Below, in pieces: positions 1-9,021 of a stretch of DNA of 64,000 nt. Below the pieces are notes generated by a model. It searched no databases. It was not told the DNA's origin and saw only the letters and a program-made list of their open reading frames with translations. The position numbers and the translations under genes were made by a program. Positions within the stretch are counted from its first letter, which is position 1. Each line of letters opens with the position of its first letter. The DNA is from Sphingomonas_E sp042693015 (GTDB lineage Bacteria; Pseudomonadota; Alphaproteobacteria; Sphingomonadales; Sphingomonadaceae), in the NCBI RefSeq assembly GCF_042693015.1, contig NZ_CP170544.1, positions 3,658,001 to 3,722,000 of the forward strand. The letters are read 5' to 3'.

Positions 1-1280
1 AAGGCCGAGCCCTGGCGCGCGGCCGCCTGATCCGGATCGCCGCTCCACACGCACAGTATCGCGATCAAGATGATCAACGGCGGGAACAGCAGGTTGCCGC
101 CGCCCATCTGGAAATTGACCAGGCAGAAGATCGATATGATCGCGATGTCGCGCCGCCAGCACGATATCACCATGAAGGTGGCGAACAGGATCGATCCGAT
201 GATCCCGTAATCGATGAACAGCTTCAGCGCCGGGTTGCCGCTGCCCGTGAAGAAAAAGCCCGATCGCTCCATCGATCCGGGCCCGAAGCCGATCAGCGAC
301 CGGGTCTTGTCGGTATATTGGCCGATAAATTCGAACTGGGCGAAATAGCGGGCATAGCCGCTGCTGCCGCTATAGCTCGCCTCCCCCGCACGCCCCGCGA
401 GCGAGGCGAACTGATCGGGAAAGACGAAGGCGGCGATCGTCGCCAGCGCTGCCAGCGCAAGCACGAACAACAGCACGCGCACCGTATAGCGACGGTCCGC
501 CAGCATCAGGATGCCGATACTCAGCCCCAGCGCCAGCAGGCCGGTGCCCGAGAAGCTGAAGAGATAGGCGACCGCATAAAGCGGCAGATATTTGAGCTGG
601 CGCTTGAGGAAAAACTCCACCGCCATGCCGAGCGCGAGAAGCTGGGAGAAAACGCTGGGCTCGATCAGGAAGAAGCCGTTCGATCGGATGATGCTCGAAC
701 CGTAACTCAGGATCGGATTATAGTTGTAGAGCGACTCGATCAGGATCGGATTGAGCGCCGGAAACGTCAGCATGAACGAGAATATGCGGACCCCGACGAA
801 CTGCAGCAGATATTGCGCAATGCCGAGCACCGCACACAGCCGGACATAAAATAGGAAGATGTCGATCACATCGTCGCGGTTGAAGCGGCCGGACGGGCCG
901 ACCAGCAGGCAGAGATAGATCGAAAGCAGCGAGAAGAGCGACAAGATGCTGAGTTGCTGGCGCGTCTCCGGCACGTTGATCGCGACCAGCGTGGCGATCA
1001 GCCCCTCGAGCGCGAACAGCCCGAAGACGAACAGAGGCACCATGCGGATACGGCCATAGCCAGACACGAGCATCAGCCCGATCAGCGCCAGGAACAAGGG
1101 CAGGCTGAAGAAGATTGTGCCGCCGCCGATGACCAGGCCGAAGCGCTGGAGGCACAGGCAGGAAATCAGCGCGAGATGGACGAACAGCCGGCTACGGCGC
1201 CGATCGACTGTGCTGTCCGGCAAGGCCGTGCCGATACGGCTCGTGGCTGGCGCCGCAGCGCCGGGCGCGATCGTCGCCAT
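1..1280 (-). CDS. O-antigen polymerase/ligase-like membrane protein (Wzy-type), 3' end outside window
   Basis: The frame runs open from an ATG at 1280 to the left edge, giving at least 426 residues without a stop. It is dominated by hydrophobic helices and carries a segment around residues 199-210 reading RSNGFFLIEPSV, which resembles the conserved loop of Wzy/WaaL-type O-antigen polymerases and ligases. In an EPS locus the expected role is joining flipped repeat units on the periplasmic side of the inner membrane. The start overlaps the stop of the acyltransferase gene as TGATG, so translation is probably coupled. Polymerase is more likely than ligase because of the EPS context, but the two are hard to separate by sequence. 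Confidence 0.8.
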   Translation of the reverse strand, partial: MATIAPGAAAPATSRIGTALPDSTVDRRRSRLFVHLALISCLCLQRFGLVIGGGTIFFSLPLFLALIGLMLVSGYGRIRMVPLFVFGLFALEGLIATLVAINVPETRQQLSILSLFSLLSIYLCLLVGPSGRFNRDDVIDIFLFYVRLCAVLGIAQYLLQFVGVRIFSFMLTFPALNPILIESLYNYNPILSYGSSIIRSNGFFLIEPSVFSQLLALGMAVEFFLKRQLKYLPLYAVAYLFSFSGTGLLALGLSIGILMLADRRYTVRVLLFVLALAALATIAAFVFPDQFASLAGRAGEASYSGSSGYARYFAQFEFIGQYTDKTRSLIGFGPGSMERSGFFFTGSGNPALKLFIDYGIIGSILFATFMVISCWRRDIAIISIFCLVNFQMGGGNLLFPPLIILIAILCVWSGDPDQAAARQGSA

Positions 1281-2410
1281 CAGCCGGCGCGGTCCAGCGC
1301 CACCGTTTCGGAGAAGTCCGCATCGGCGGTCACCGGCGCATGCGCCGCATCCTTCTCCACCCGCCGCCGCAGCCAGCGGGTCAGCCGCGCTTCCAGATAG
1401 ACCTGACTGTAATGCGAAACGACCAGGGTCGGCCCGATCGCGATCAGCGCGAACAGCAACTGGCTCGCCGGACCCGCCTGCGCCACCAGCCCGAACTTCA
1501 CCATCGCCTGCTTTGCGCCGGCCATCACCACAGGATGCCAGAGGTAGAAACTGTAGCTGACGGTGCCGAGCCACAGCATCGGTCGCGTCCTCAGCATCGC
1601 CACGAACGGCCCACGACCATCGACAATGCCCTTCAGCGCCATCGTGCCGAACAGGCCCCCCAGCAGGATCGCCGGCACCATCGTCAGCCATTGCCCGAAC
1701 GGCAGCAGTGCCGGCGAGACATAGAGCATCGGCGTGCCCCACTGCGCCTCGATCGCGCGCCACACGATCAGGAACAGGATCAGGCTGGTGAGCGGCAGCG
1801 CGCCCACCCAGCGCCAGCGCGGACCATCGAGATGGTGGGCGGCGATGGCGACGCCCGCACCCATCAGGATCGCGCGCGGGAAGAAGACGACCAGCAGCGC
1901 GCCGACTGCGATCGCGATCGGCAGCCACCAGCGCACGCCCTTGCCCTTGAGCCACCAAGCCGCCGCGCACAGGGCATAGAAGGTCATCTCATAGCCGAGC
2001 GACCAAGCGGCGGGATTGATCTGGGGAACATGGATGAAGGGCGGCGGGGCCGCGAAGTTGAGCAGCCAGTCCCCAAGGGAGGGCCGCCAACGCCCCGTCA
2101 CCAGCGCCAGCAGCGTGATGACGAGCAAGGATGCCCACAGTACCGGATAAATCCGCGTGACCCGATCCCAGGCAAAGGCGCGCAAGGTCGGCGCGCGGGC
2201 GAGCGCACCGACGATCACATAACCGCTGATGCCGAAGAACAGTTCGACGCCGAACTTCAGGCTTTCGAGCAGATAGGTTTCGAACCAGGAACCGGCGAGC
2301 CCAGGGAAGGTCGGCAAGCCCGAATTGACGACATGGAAGACGAACACGGCGAAGGCGAACAGCCCGCGCGCGCCATGGACGTTGGGATTGAGGGCCTTGC
2401 CAGGCTTCAT
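1280..2410 (-). CDS. Acyltransferase family 3 (OafA/ExoZ-like) membrane protein
   Basis: This 376-residue protein has about ten hydrophobic segments and starts with the family-3 acyltransferase signature: Arg15-Gly16 followed by a His at 26 inside the first helix. Members of the family transfer acetyl or other short acyl groups onto sugars, usually from cytoplasmic acyl-CoA. Here it probably acylates the EPS repeat unit. It is the first gene of a two-gene unit with the polymerase-like gene. The substrate sugar cannot be read from sequence. Confidence 0.85.
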   Translation of the reverse strand: MKPGKALNPNVHGARGLFAFAVFVFHVVNSGLPTFPGLAGSWFETYLLESLKFGVELFFGISGYVIVGALARAPTLRAFAWDRVTRIYPVLWASLLVITLLALVTGRWRPSLGDWLLNFAAPPPFIHVPQINPAAWSLGYEMTFYALCAAAWWLKGKGVRWWLPIAIAVGALLVVFFPRAILMGAGVAIAAHHLDGPRWRWVGALPLTSLILFLIVWRAIEAQWGTPMLYVSPALLPFGQWLTMVPAILLGGLFGTMALKGIVDGRGPFVAMLRTRPMLWLGTVSYSFYLWHPVVMAGAKQAMVKFGLVAQAGPASQLLFALIAIGPTLVVSHYSQVYLEARLTRWLRRRVEKDAAHAPVTADADFSETVALDRAG

Positions 2411-2564
2411 CGGCCAACGCTCCCGTCTGAAGCGGGCGCGCTTGCGGGAACGATGGGCTGTGCTAAATTAACGATAAATCGGAAGGAGCGCCGCAGGGCG
2501 TTCCGAATTTCTCGCCGGGGCCGGGGGCAGCCTTCCATCGGTGGTAAATTCCTTAAGTGTTCCT

Positions 2565-2774
2565 ATGTATCGACGAACAATGCCTATGCATGATCAACAC
2601 CTTGGGCCGAATCCACCGCCGGCCGCCAATGCTGCTCGCGACTATGGCGAAGCGGCGGTCAGCCAGGTTTTGCCCATCGGCAAGAAGCGAATCATGTTCC
2701 GCTTCTGGCTTGCCGCGATCATCGTGGGCGGCGCGATCTGGGCGGGCATCGCCTACGGCCTGGGCCTGATCTAA
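2565..2774 (+). CDS. Small single-pass membrane protein, unknown function
   Basis: A short frame of about 69 residues (ATG at 2565; an upstream GTG at 2541 and ATGs at 2580 and 2586 are alternatives) has strong G/C third positions over its last 45 codons, as real genes here do. The N-terminal half is polar and proline-rich. The C-terminal 23 residues form one membrane helix rich in Ile, Ala and Gly, ending three codons from the stop. It is the only plus-strand gene among minus-strand EPS genes. A weak sigma-70-like pair (TTGCGG at 2442, TAAATT at 2464) lies upstream. No ribosome-binding site clearly decides the start. I recognise no family. Confidence 0.55.
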   Translation: MYRRTMPMHDQHLGPNPPPAANAARDYGEAAVSQVLPIGKKRIMFRFWLAAIIVGGAIWAGIAYGLGLI

Positions 2775-2795
2775 ACACGGCGCGGCGACCACGGC

Positions 2796-5003
2796 TCAGG
2801 TTGCCCCATAATTGGCATAAGAGCGGTAATGATAGTCGACATCGTCGACGCCATAAGCCGCGATCGCCTTCATATTGACGCGGCTGAGCACGATGCCGGC
2901 CGGCTCGATCCCGAGCGGGCGCAATTTCTTGAGTGCGGCGCGGATCATCGGCAGCGGCGTGACGTTCCAGCGCACCACCATCAGCATCGCATCGACATGC
3001 TGCAGCAGCGCACGCGCATCGACCGCGGCCAGCGCCGGCGCGGCATCGATGATGATAAGGTCGAACCGGCGGCGCGCCTCCAGCAGCAGCACCTCCATCA
3101 CCTCGCGCCCGACGATCTCGGCATGGGTGAAGGGCTTGGCTATGGTCGGCAGCACCCAGGCGCCACTCTTCTCGTCGAGCACGCAGGCTTCCTCAATCCA
3201 CGCCTTGCCGTTCAGCACATCTTCCAGATCGAGCTTCGGTTTGAGGTTGAGCAGCTTGGCGATGCTCGGCCGGCGAAGATCGCCGTCGATCAGCAAGGTG
3301 CGGCGGCCAGCCAGAGCCGAGACGCGCGCCAGCATCACCGCCAGCGTCGACTTGCCTTCGCCGGGCGAGGCCGATGTCAGCCCGATCACCTGGCCGCCCG
3401 GCCCCTCATGTTCCCATTTCTCGATATGCAGCCTGAGGCCGCGCACGGCTTCGGCCAGCAACGCCATCGGCCGCTCGACGACGAAATCGATCGGCGGCAT
3501 ATCACGATCTTCGCGCTCCGCGATCGTCCGCACCTCGGCGAGATTGGCGACGTGCGGGATTCCCAGTTTCTCTTCGACATCATGCGAGCTGGCGAGGCCG
3601 CGATCGAAGAAATGCAGCAGCCACACCGTCAATCCGGCGGCGATCAGGCCGGCGAGTGCGCCCAGCAGCAGGTTGAGCTTCTTGTTGGGGAAGCTCGGCT
3701 GCTGCGGCACCAGCGCCGGCGAGAAGAGGCGCGCATCATCATCCGAAACCAGCGCCTGCGTCGAAACCGCATTCTGCCGTTCCAGCATCGCCGCATAGTT
3801 GGAGCGATAGGCCTCGGCCCTGCGCTCCAGTTCGTTCAAGCGCACCGATGCCGCATTGCTGGCGGCAAGCTGGCCACGCGCACCGCTGGAAATGCCGCTG
3901 ACCGTCCCGGCGCGCTGCTGGGCAACCGAAACGCGCGCCTCCAGATTGGAAACGACGCGCCCGATCTCGGCCTGGATGGCGGCGTCGATATCTTCGAGTT
4001 GACGCTGCGCCTTCACGACATCGGGATGGGTGGGGCGATACCGCGCCTGCAGTTCGGCGAGCTTGCCGCTGGTCTCCGCCCGCTTGCCGCGCAACTGCTC
4101 GACCACCGGCGAGTTCAGCGCCTCGCCGACATCGTCGCCACGCGAACCACGCGCCATTTGGCTGCGCGCGGTATTAAGCCGCGCCTGTTCTTCAGCCAGC
4201 GCGACGCGCGCCTGCGCATCCTGCTGCTTGTAGAGCGCGATCTCCTGCTCGGTCAGCGTCACGCCATCCGCGCTCAGTAGATTGTTGGCGGCGCGATAGC
4301 TGGCGACATCGCGTTCGGCCGCCTCCAGCTTGCCGCGGAGCTGATCGATCTCCTTGCCGAGCCCCGACCCTGCCATCTGCGCCGCCTGCACGCGGGTATT
4401 GGCCTTCACCGCCAGATATTGCCGCGCGACCGAATTGGAAACGCGCGCCGCCAGCACCGGATCGGGCGAGGTATAGGTTATGGCCAGCACGTTGGTGCCG
4501 CCGGGACGTTCGACGAGAAGCTGGCTGCGCAGCATGCCGCCGATCGCCGCGATGGCGTCCTCGCGCGACAATTGCTGCACGTCCTTGGCGAATTCGGGCC
4601 GACGATCGAGCTGCAGATCCTCGACGACGCGGTTGGTGACCGCGGGGGATTTGAGGATCTGGATCTCGCTGTCCACCGCGCTTTCGTCGGTCGATGCGCT
4701 GGGCACGACCTCCTTTTCCTTGGTCGCGACATTCACCAGCCGGCTATTGACGATCAGGTTTGCGGTTGCGGCGTAAAGCGGCGTCTGCCGCAGCGTGAAC
4801 AGCCCGACCATGAAGACGACGAACAGGAAGACGGCAGCAAAGACCATCCAGCGCCGCCGCAATATGGCGAACAGCCGGCGCACCTCGCCACCGCGATCGG
4901 GCCTATGGGCATCCTCGCGCACGGGCGTGCGGATCATCGTCTGCCTGCGCGAAATGGGCGACGGACCAGGCAGGTCAAGCGGATGTTCGCTCATATCGTT
5001 CAT
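2796..5003 (-). CDS. Fused polysaccharide co-polymerase and BY-type tyrosine autokinase (Wzc/ExoP-like)
   Basis: The 735-residue protein has an N-terminal Wzz domain behind a membrane helix at about 52-70, a long coiled-coil periplasmic region, a second helix at about 445-466, and a cytoplasmic kinase domain. The kinase has Walker A (ASPGEGKST, about 545-553), Walker A' (LLIDGDLRRP, about 570-579) and Walker B (DLIIID). Its tail carries a tyrosine cluster at 717, 724, 726, 729 and 732, the usual autophosphorylation sites. Such proteins control EPS chain length and the open state of the export complex. The start overlaps the stop of the beta-barrel gene by ATGA. In gellan-type sphingomonad loci I recall these parts as two separate genes; here they are fused. 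Confidence 0.92.
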   Translation of the reverse strand: MNDMSEHPLDLPGPSPISRRQTMIRTPVREDAHRPDRGGEVRRLFAILRRRWMVFAAVFLFVVFMVGLFTLRQTPLYAATANLIVNSRLVNVATKEKEVVPSASTDESAVDSEIQILKSPAVTNRVVEDLQLDRRPEFAKDVQQLSREDAIAAIGGMLRSQLLVERPGGTNVLAITYTSPDPVLAARVSNSVARQYLAVKANTRVQAAQMAGSGLGKEIDQLRGKLEAAERDVASYRAANNLLSADGVTLTEQEIALYKQQDAQARVALAEEQARLNTARSQMARGSRGDDVGEALNSPVVEQLRGKRAETSGKLAELQARYRPTHPDVVKAQRQLEDIDAAIQAEIGRVVSNLEARVSVAQQRAGTVSGISSGARGQLAASNAASVRLNELERRAEAYRSNYAAMLERQNAVSTQALVSDDDARLFSPALVPQQPSFPNKKLNLLLGALAGLIAAGLTVWLLHFFDRGLASSHDVEEKLGIPHVANLAEVRTIAEREDRDMPPIDFVVERPMALLAEAVRGLRLHIEKWEHEGPGGQVIGLTSASPGEGKSTLAVMLARVSALAGRRTLLIDGDLRRPSIAKLLNLKPKLDLEDVLNGKAWIEEACVLDEKSGAWVLPTIAKPFTHAEIVGREVMEVLLLEARRRFDLIIIDAAPALAAVDARALLQHVDAMLMVVRWNVTPLPMIRAALKKLRPLGIEPAGIVLSRVNMKAIAAYGVDDVDYHYRSYANYGAT

Positions 5004-6286
5004 AGCCTTGCCGTGATGCCGAAGAGGATACGGTTGTCCTTGAACGCCTTGTAGCGATCGACCCCGTCCGACTTCAGATCGAGATAGTCGTAGCTGAGAC
5101 GCAGCGAGAAGGTGCGGTTCATCTTGTAATCGGCGACCGCGCGCGCAGCCCAGCGCTTGTCCTTGCGGTCGATGCCGTTGAAATTGTCGGTCTCATAGGA
5201 AACGGACCCGGACAGGATCAGCGATCGCAATAGTTCGTGATCGACCGTCAGTTCGCCGCCCGTCGTGATATAGCCGGTCGACTGCGGGATGCCGGCGTCA
5301 TTGGCTTCTCGCTTCGCGGTGACGGTGACGGTGGTGAGCTGGGTCGGGAAGAATTCGACCTTGCCGTTGATGGCGAAGCCGGAGAAATCCTCGAACACCG
5401 GGCTGTCATAGTTGCGCGTGAGATAGCCGACGCCGATCTCGCCACGCGCCAGCACAGCGGGCTCGAACACGACGCCGCCCAATATCTCGAACCCATCGGA
5501 ATTGCGCTGCTGAACGCCGGCTGTCTGCTGGCGATAGTCGCGCTGGTCGTATGTGACTTGGCCGAACCAGCTCAAAGCCGGCGACTGCGCATAGGTCGCG
5601 CGGCCGCGCAGGCGGAGCAGATCGCTGTCGCGGAAATCCTCGTCGATCGGCGTGCCATCGGCCAGCCGCGCATCCTCATAATCGAAGCGCTGCATCGAGG
5701 CTTCGCCCGAAAGCGAAAGCCTGGAGAAGTTGTGCGTCACGCCGAAGCCCGCGCCGGTGGTCGAAAAGCGCACGGGCTTTTCGGTCTGCACGAACACATC
5801 CTGCGATCGCCGCGATTCCCGCTGCCGCTGCCAGCGCGCCGCGAAGCGCACGGTAGTATCCGGCCCCACCGCGGCGATGCCGTCGGTCGCGGCATCAAGA
5901 TCGGTGCCATTCTCGGTCGTAAGATCGGCGTAGCGCTCGGCCTGCGCGGCCAGGCGGACGTTCATGCGATTATCGCCGCCCCAGTTCGACTGGAACAGAA
6001 GTTGCGGCGATATGCGAATCGCTACGTCGTCCTGCTCTTCCGTCTCGGTCGCCAGCACATTGTCGTCATAGATGCCGGCCACGCCCAGCGACGGCCGCAG
6101 GACGAACGATGCCACCGGCACGCCCGGCGCCTCCAGGTCGGGATGACGGCGGTCGCGGACGGCAGTGTAGCGCTCGGTGAGCGACGGCCCCTGCGGCGGC
6201 AAGACCTGCGCATGCGCGCTGCCGGCGGCGATCGAGCCGATCGACGCCGCTGCCAGCAGCACCGCCCGGGGCGGCCTCGCCTTCAT
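5000..6286 (-). CDS. Outer-membrane beta-barrel protein of the EPS locus
   Basis: The 428-residue product has a clear Sec signal peptide ending AHA at residue 26. After a short linker it has many alternating hydrophobic/aromatic strands typical of a beta-barrel, and it ends in a hydrophobic/aromatic strand (ILFGITARL). Barrel proteins of this kind are found next to Wza-type export genes in sphingomonad EPS loci. A role in outer-membrane passage of the polymer is inferred from that position. It lies between the Wza-type gene (8-base gap) and the co-polymerase/kinase gene (4-base overlap), so it belongs to the same operon. Confidence 0.8.
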   Translation of the reverse strand: MKARPPRAVLLAAASIGSIAAGSAHAQVLPPQGPSLTERYTAVRDRRHPDLEAPGVPVASFVLRPSLGVAGIYDDNVLATETEEQDDVAIRISPQLLFQSNWGGDNRMNVRLAAQAERYADLTTENGTDLDAATDGIAAVGPDTTVRFAARWQRQRESRRSQDVFVQTEKPVRFSTTGAGFGVTHNFSRLSLSGEASMQRFDYEDARLADGTPIDEDFRDSDLLRLRGRATYAQSPALSWFGQVTYDQRDYRQQTAGVQQRNSDGFEILGGVVFEPAVLARGEIGVGYLTRNYDSPVFEDFSGFAINGKVEFFPTQLTTVTVTAKREANDAGIPQSTGYITTGGELTVDHELLRSLILSGSVSYETDNFNGIDRKDKRWAARAVADYKMNRTFSLRLSYDYLDLKSDGVDRYKAFKDNRILFGITARL

Positions 6287-6294
6287 GCGCGCGC

Positions 6295-6858
6295 TCAGAA
6301 GTAACGCTCCTTCACGCGGATCGTGTCGCCGGGCAGCACGATCGTCTGGGGAGAAAGCGGGAAGCTTTTTTCCACCGTCTCGCCGAAACGCTGGATCATC
6401 ACCGTCTTTTCATTGGCGCGATAGGTGAAGCCGCCGGCGGTGGCGATCGCCGCCATCACCGTCATGCCGGTGCGATAGGGATATTGGCCGGCCTTCTGCA
6501 CCTCGCCCAGCACATAGAAGGGCCGATATTCCACCACATCGACGCTGACCTTGGGATCGTTGATCGCGGTTTCGGCGAGCCGCCGGGTGAGCAGCGCCTG
6601 CAGTTCGGCGATCGTCAGCCCCTTGGCCTCGACCATGCCAAGCAGTGGGAAGGAGATATTGCCGTCGCTACCGACGAGATATTCGGCATTGAGCGCATCC
6701 TCGCCATAGACGTTGATGCGCACCTTGTCGTCGGCGCCAAGGCGATAGACCGGCACTTGCGATGCCGTCGGGGTGGGCACGGGATCGGCCGCCACCACGC
6801 CGGCGGTGGGGATCAGCAAAGCCACGGCCATCAACAGGGCCAGCAATCGGGACAACAT
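6295..6858 (-). CDS. Polysaccharide export protein, Wza/GumB type
   Basis: The 187-residue protein has a signal peptide (residues 1 to about 23), a polysaccharide-export domain starting at the YRLGADDKVRI motif, and an SLBB domain near VLGEVQKAGQYPYRTG. It should form the periplasmic and outer-membrane export channel with the kinase fusion and the barrel protein. The ATG at 6858 is chosen because GGAGAGG lies six bases upstream; the ATG at 6873 lies inside the upstream gene's stop region and lacks such a site. No lipobox cysteine follows the signal, unlike classical lipoprotein Wza, which fits a design where the neighbouring barrel supplies the outer-membrane pore. Confidence 0.88.
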   Translation of the reverse strand: MLSRLLALLMAVALLIPTAGVVAADPVPTPTASQVPVYRLGADDKVRINVYGEDALNAEYLVGSDGNISFPLLGMVEAKGLTIAELQALLTRRLAETAINDPKVSVDVVEYRPFYVLGEVQKAGQYPYRTGMTVMAAIATAGGFTYRANEKTVMIQRFGETVEKSFPLSPQTIVLPGDTIRVKERYF

Positions 6859-6874
6859 TGTCTGCCTCTCCATC

Positions 6875-7873
6875 TTATTGCACCGCCGCGCCATAGCGGA
6901 CCTTGGCCTTGGGCCGTCCCAGCAGCAGGCGATGAATGAATCCGGCGCCCCACGCGATGTGCATCACGGTCAGAGCGGGCGCCGCGAGCAACAGGCAGGC
7001 GCTTCGGCGCCGGATCGCAAGAGCAGTGCCATAGACCGTGAGGATCGCGAGATAGGCAGCCGGAATCAGCAGCGCCCATGGCGTGAAAAGCGCCAGAATC
7101 AGCGCAAGCGCCATCGTCACCACCAGCGCCGGCGCCGCCATCTGGCGCAACCGCAGCGCCTCACGATGTTTCAGCCAGGTGCGCGCACGACCGCTGCCAT
7201 AGCGGAAATATTGGCGCGCCAGCCCGGTCAGCGTGGTGCGCGGGAAATAGCCCACCTCGATATCGCCGGCGAGCCAGATGCGCCCGCCCATGCGGCGAAT
7301 GCGGACATCCAGTTCGGCATCCTCGTTCGCCTCGAAATTGGGATCATAACCACCGGCCGCCTCGAACACCGAGCGGCGGAAGGCGGCGTGATGGCCATGA
7401 TCGACAAAGCCCGAATAGCCACCGACGCGATGCGCCGACCCGCCCGTGCCGATCCGGCTGTTCGATACCGCGGCAATGGCGCGCTGCGTCGCCCCGCCGC
7501 CGATGCTGTCGAGCCGGACGACGACGCTGTCCGCCTCGTTGCGGTCCATCGCATCGATCAGCCGCGGCACATAATCTTCCGGATAGCGCGAATGGGCGTC
7601 GATGCGGACGATGCGGACGATCGCGAAAGGCAGCGCCTTCACCGCGAGATTGACGCCCGACGCCTGCAACCGCTGGGGATTGTCGACCAGGCGGATGCGT
7701 GGATCGCGCATCGAACGCTCACCGACGATCGCGCGCGTGGCATCAATGCTGCGCCCATCGGCGACGATGATCTCCGCGATCACGGCTTCGGGTTGCTGGA
7801 CAAGCTGGTCCAGCAGGCCGCCGATATGGGCTTCCTCGTTGAAGGTCGGGATGATCACGGCGGTGCGAGGCAT
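6875..7873 (-). CDS. Glycosyltransferase family 2, ExoA-like
   Basis: This 332-residue enzyme begins with a GT-A fold: PTFNEEAHI near residue 9, a DGxS motif near 41, a DAH metal-binding motif near 90, and an acceptor-site ANEDAELD motif. Two to three C-terminal membrane helices follow. The layout and motifs match ExoA of succinoglycan synthesis, which adds a glucose by a beta-1,3 link; here the sugar is unknown. It acts at the inner face of the membrane on the undecaprenyl-linked intermediate. The ATG at 7873 overlaps the upstream stop as TGATG. A longer frame to 8014 exists but its first 47 residues are a shadow of the upstream gene. Confidence 0.85.
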   Translation of the reverse strand: MPRTAVIIPTFNEEAHIGGLLDQLVQQPEAVIAEIIVADGRSIDATRAIVGERSMRDPRIRLVDNPQRLQASGVNLAVKALPFAIVRIVRIDAHSRYPEDYVPRLIDAMDRNEADSVVVRLDSIGGGATQRAIAAVSNSRIGTGGSAHRVGGYSGFVDHGHHAAFRRSVFEAAGGYDPNFEANEDAELDVRIRRMGGRIWLAGDIEVGYFPRTTLTGLARQYFRYGSGRARTWLKHREALRLRQMAAPALVVTMALALILALFTPWALLIPAAYLAILTVYGTALAIRRRSACLLLAAPALTVMHIAWGAGFIHRLLLGRPKAKVRYGAAVQ

Positions 7874-9021
7874 CAGGCGTGTCCCTCGATCTGGATGGCG
7901 CCGGGCACCAGGGCGGCAGCGAAACAGGCGCGAGCCCGCTCGCGAACCGACTCTCCGCCGCGGCCAGAGACGGCGCGGGCGAAGCAGGCCCGGCCCTCGG
8001 GGCCAGCCAGCCATTCCATCCGCGCCGGCATATCCGCTGCGGTAAAGTCGACACAGTTTTCAGCCGGCAGATATTCGCGAAACACATCGATGTCGGACGC
8101 GAGGATCGGTAATTCGCAGGCCATCGCTTCCAGCATCACCAGCGGCACGCCTTCCCAGCGCGACGGCATCAGCAGCAGGTCTGCCGCGGCAAGATAAAGA
8201 TGCGCCTTGTCGGTCCACGGCACGGTGCGGATGTCGAGGCGGCCCGCCTCGTCCTGCGCCAGCGCGTCGATCGTGCCGCGCCCCTCGCCATCGCCAACGA
8301 ACAGGAACAGCCAGTCGCCCAGATGCGCGCTATTCCGGCGCAGCGCATCGGCCAGGATGTCGAGGCCCTTTTGGGTGACGTCGAGACGACCCAGGAACAA
8401 CGCAATCTTGCGCCCTTCCGGCAGATCGAGCGCGCGGCGCGCGTCCGATTGATCCACCCGTGGCGGCACATTCACGAAATTGTCGGCGACGACCGCTTCG
8501 CCCCGCCCGCCTGCCGCCACGATCTGGCGCGCGACCGAACGCGACGGCACGATGAAGCGATCCGGCCGGCGGTAGAGCGGCCGCCGCGCGGTATCGCCCA
8601 CCCAGCCGTTCCGACCGATATCCGCCAGCCGATGCGCCATCGGCACATAGCTGACGACGAAGCGGTCGCGCGGGATCGCCAGCATCGGCACGACCAGATT
8701 CTCGATCCGGCCCTGCACCAGCAATGTCGATGTCGGCTGCTCCTCCGCGATGATGCGACGCGCTGCCCGTGCATAATCGCGCCGCAGGTAGCCGAGATAG
8801 GGTTCTGCCCAGCGCTTTTCGAAATTCCACGGCTTTAGCCGGATCGGTCCGCCCAATGCCGCCAGCCCATCTGCCAGCCGGCGATTGCCTTCGGGGAAGC
8901 AGGCGATGATCTCGTCGAAATGCCCTGCCTCGATCACGCCGGGCAACAGGTTCAGCAGCATCAGTTCATGCCCGCCGAATTGCGGACTGTCATGCAGCAT
9001 CAGGAGCCGACCGCCGCTCAT
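7873..9021 (-). CDS. Glycosyltransferase family 4 (GT-B fold)
   Basis: The 382-residue protein has the two-domain GT-B layout. The N-terminal part starts with a DSPQFGGHE loop, and the C-terminal donor domain has LFLGRLDVTQKGLDIL and the PSRWEGVPLVMLEAMA segment, which includes the E-x7-E nucleotide-sugar motif of GT4 enzymes. It would add one sugar of the EPS repeat unit from an NDP-sugar. It overlaps the upstream glycosyltransferase by four bases (ATGA) and the downstream one by TGATG. Donor and linkage are not predictable from sequence. Confidence 0.85.
   Translation of the reverse strand: MSGGRLLMLHDSPQFGGHELMLLNLLPGVIEAGHFDEIIACFPEGNRRLADGLAALGGPIRLKPWNFEKRWAEPYLGYLRRDYARAARRIIAEEQPTSTLLVQGRIENLVVPMLAIPRDRFVVSYVPMAHRLADIGRNGWVGDTARRPLYRRPDRFIVPSRSVARQIVAAGGRGEAVVADNFVNVPPRVDQSDARRALDLPEGRKIALFLGRLDVTQKGLDILADALRRNSAHLGDWLFLFVGDGEGRGTIDALAQDEAGRLDIRTVPWTDKAHLYLAAADLLLMPSRWEGVPLVMLEAMACELPILASDIDVFREYLPAENCVDFTAADMPARMEWLAGPEGRACFARAVSGRGGESVRERARACFAAALVPGAIQIEGHA

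Noticed and set aside
6859..6894. Earlier starts for the Wza-type gene at 6873 and 6894
   Set aside because: They would overlap the upstream gene end and extend the signal peptide with charged residues; GGAGAGG fits the ATG at 6858.
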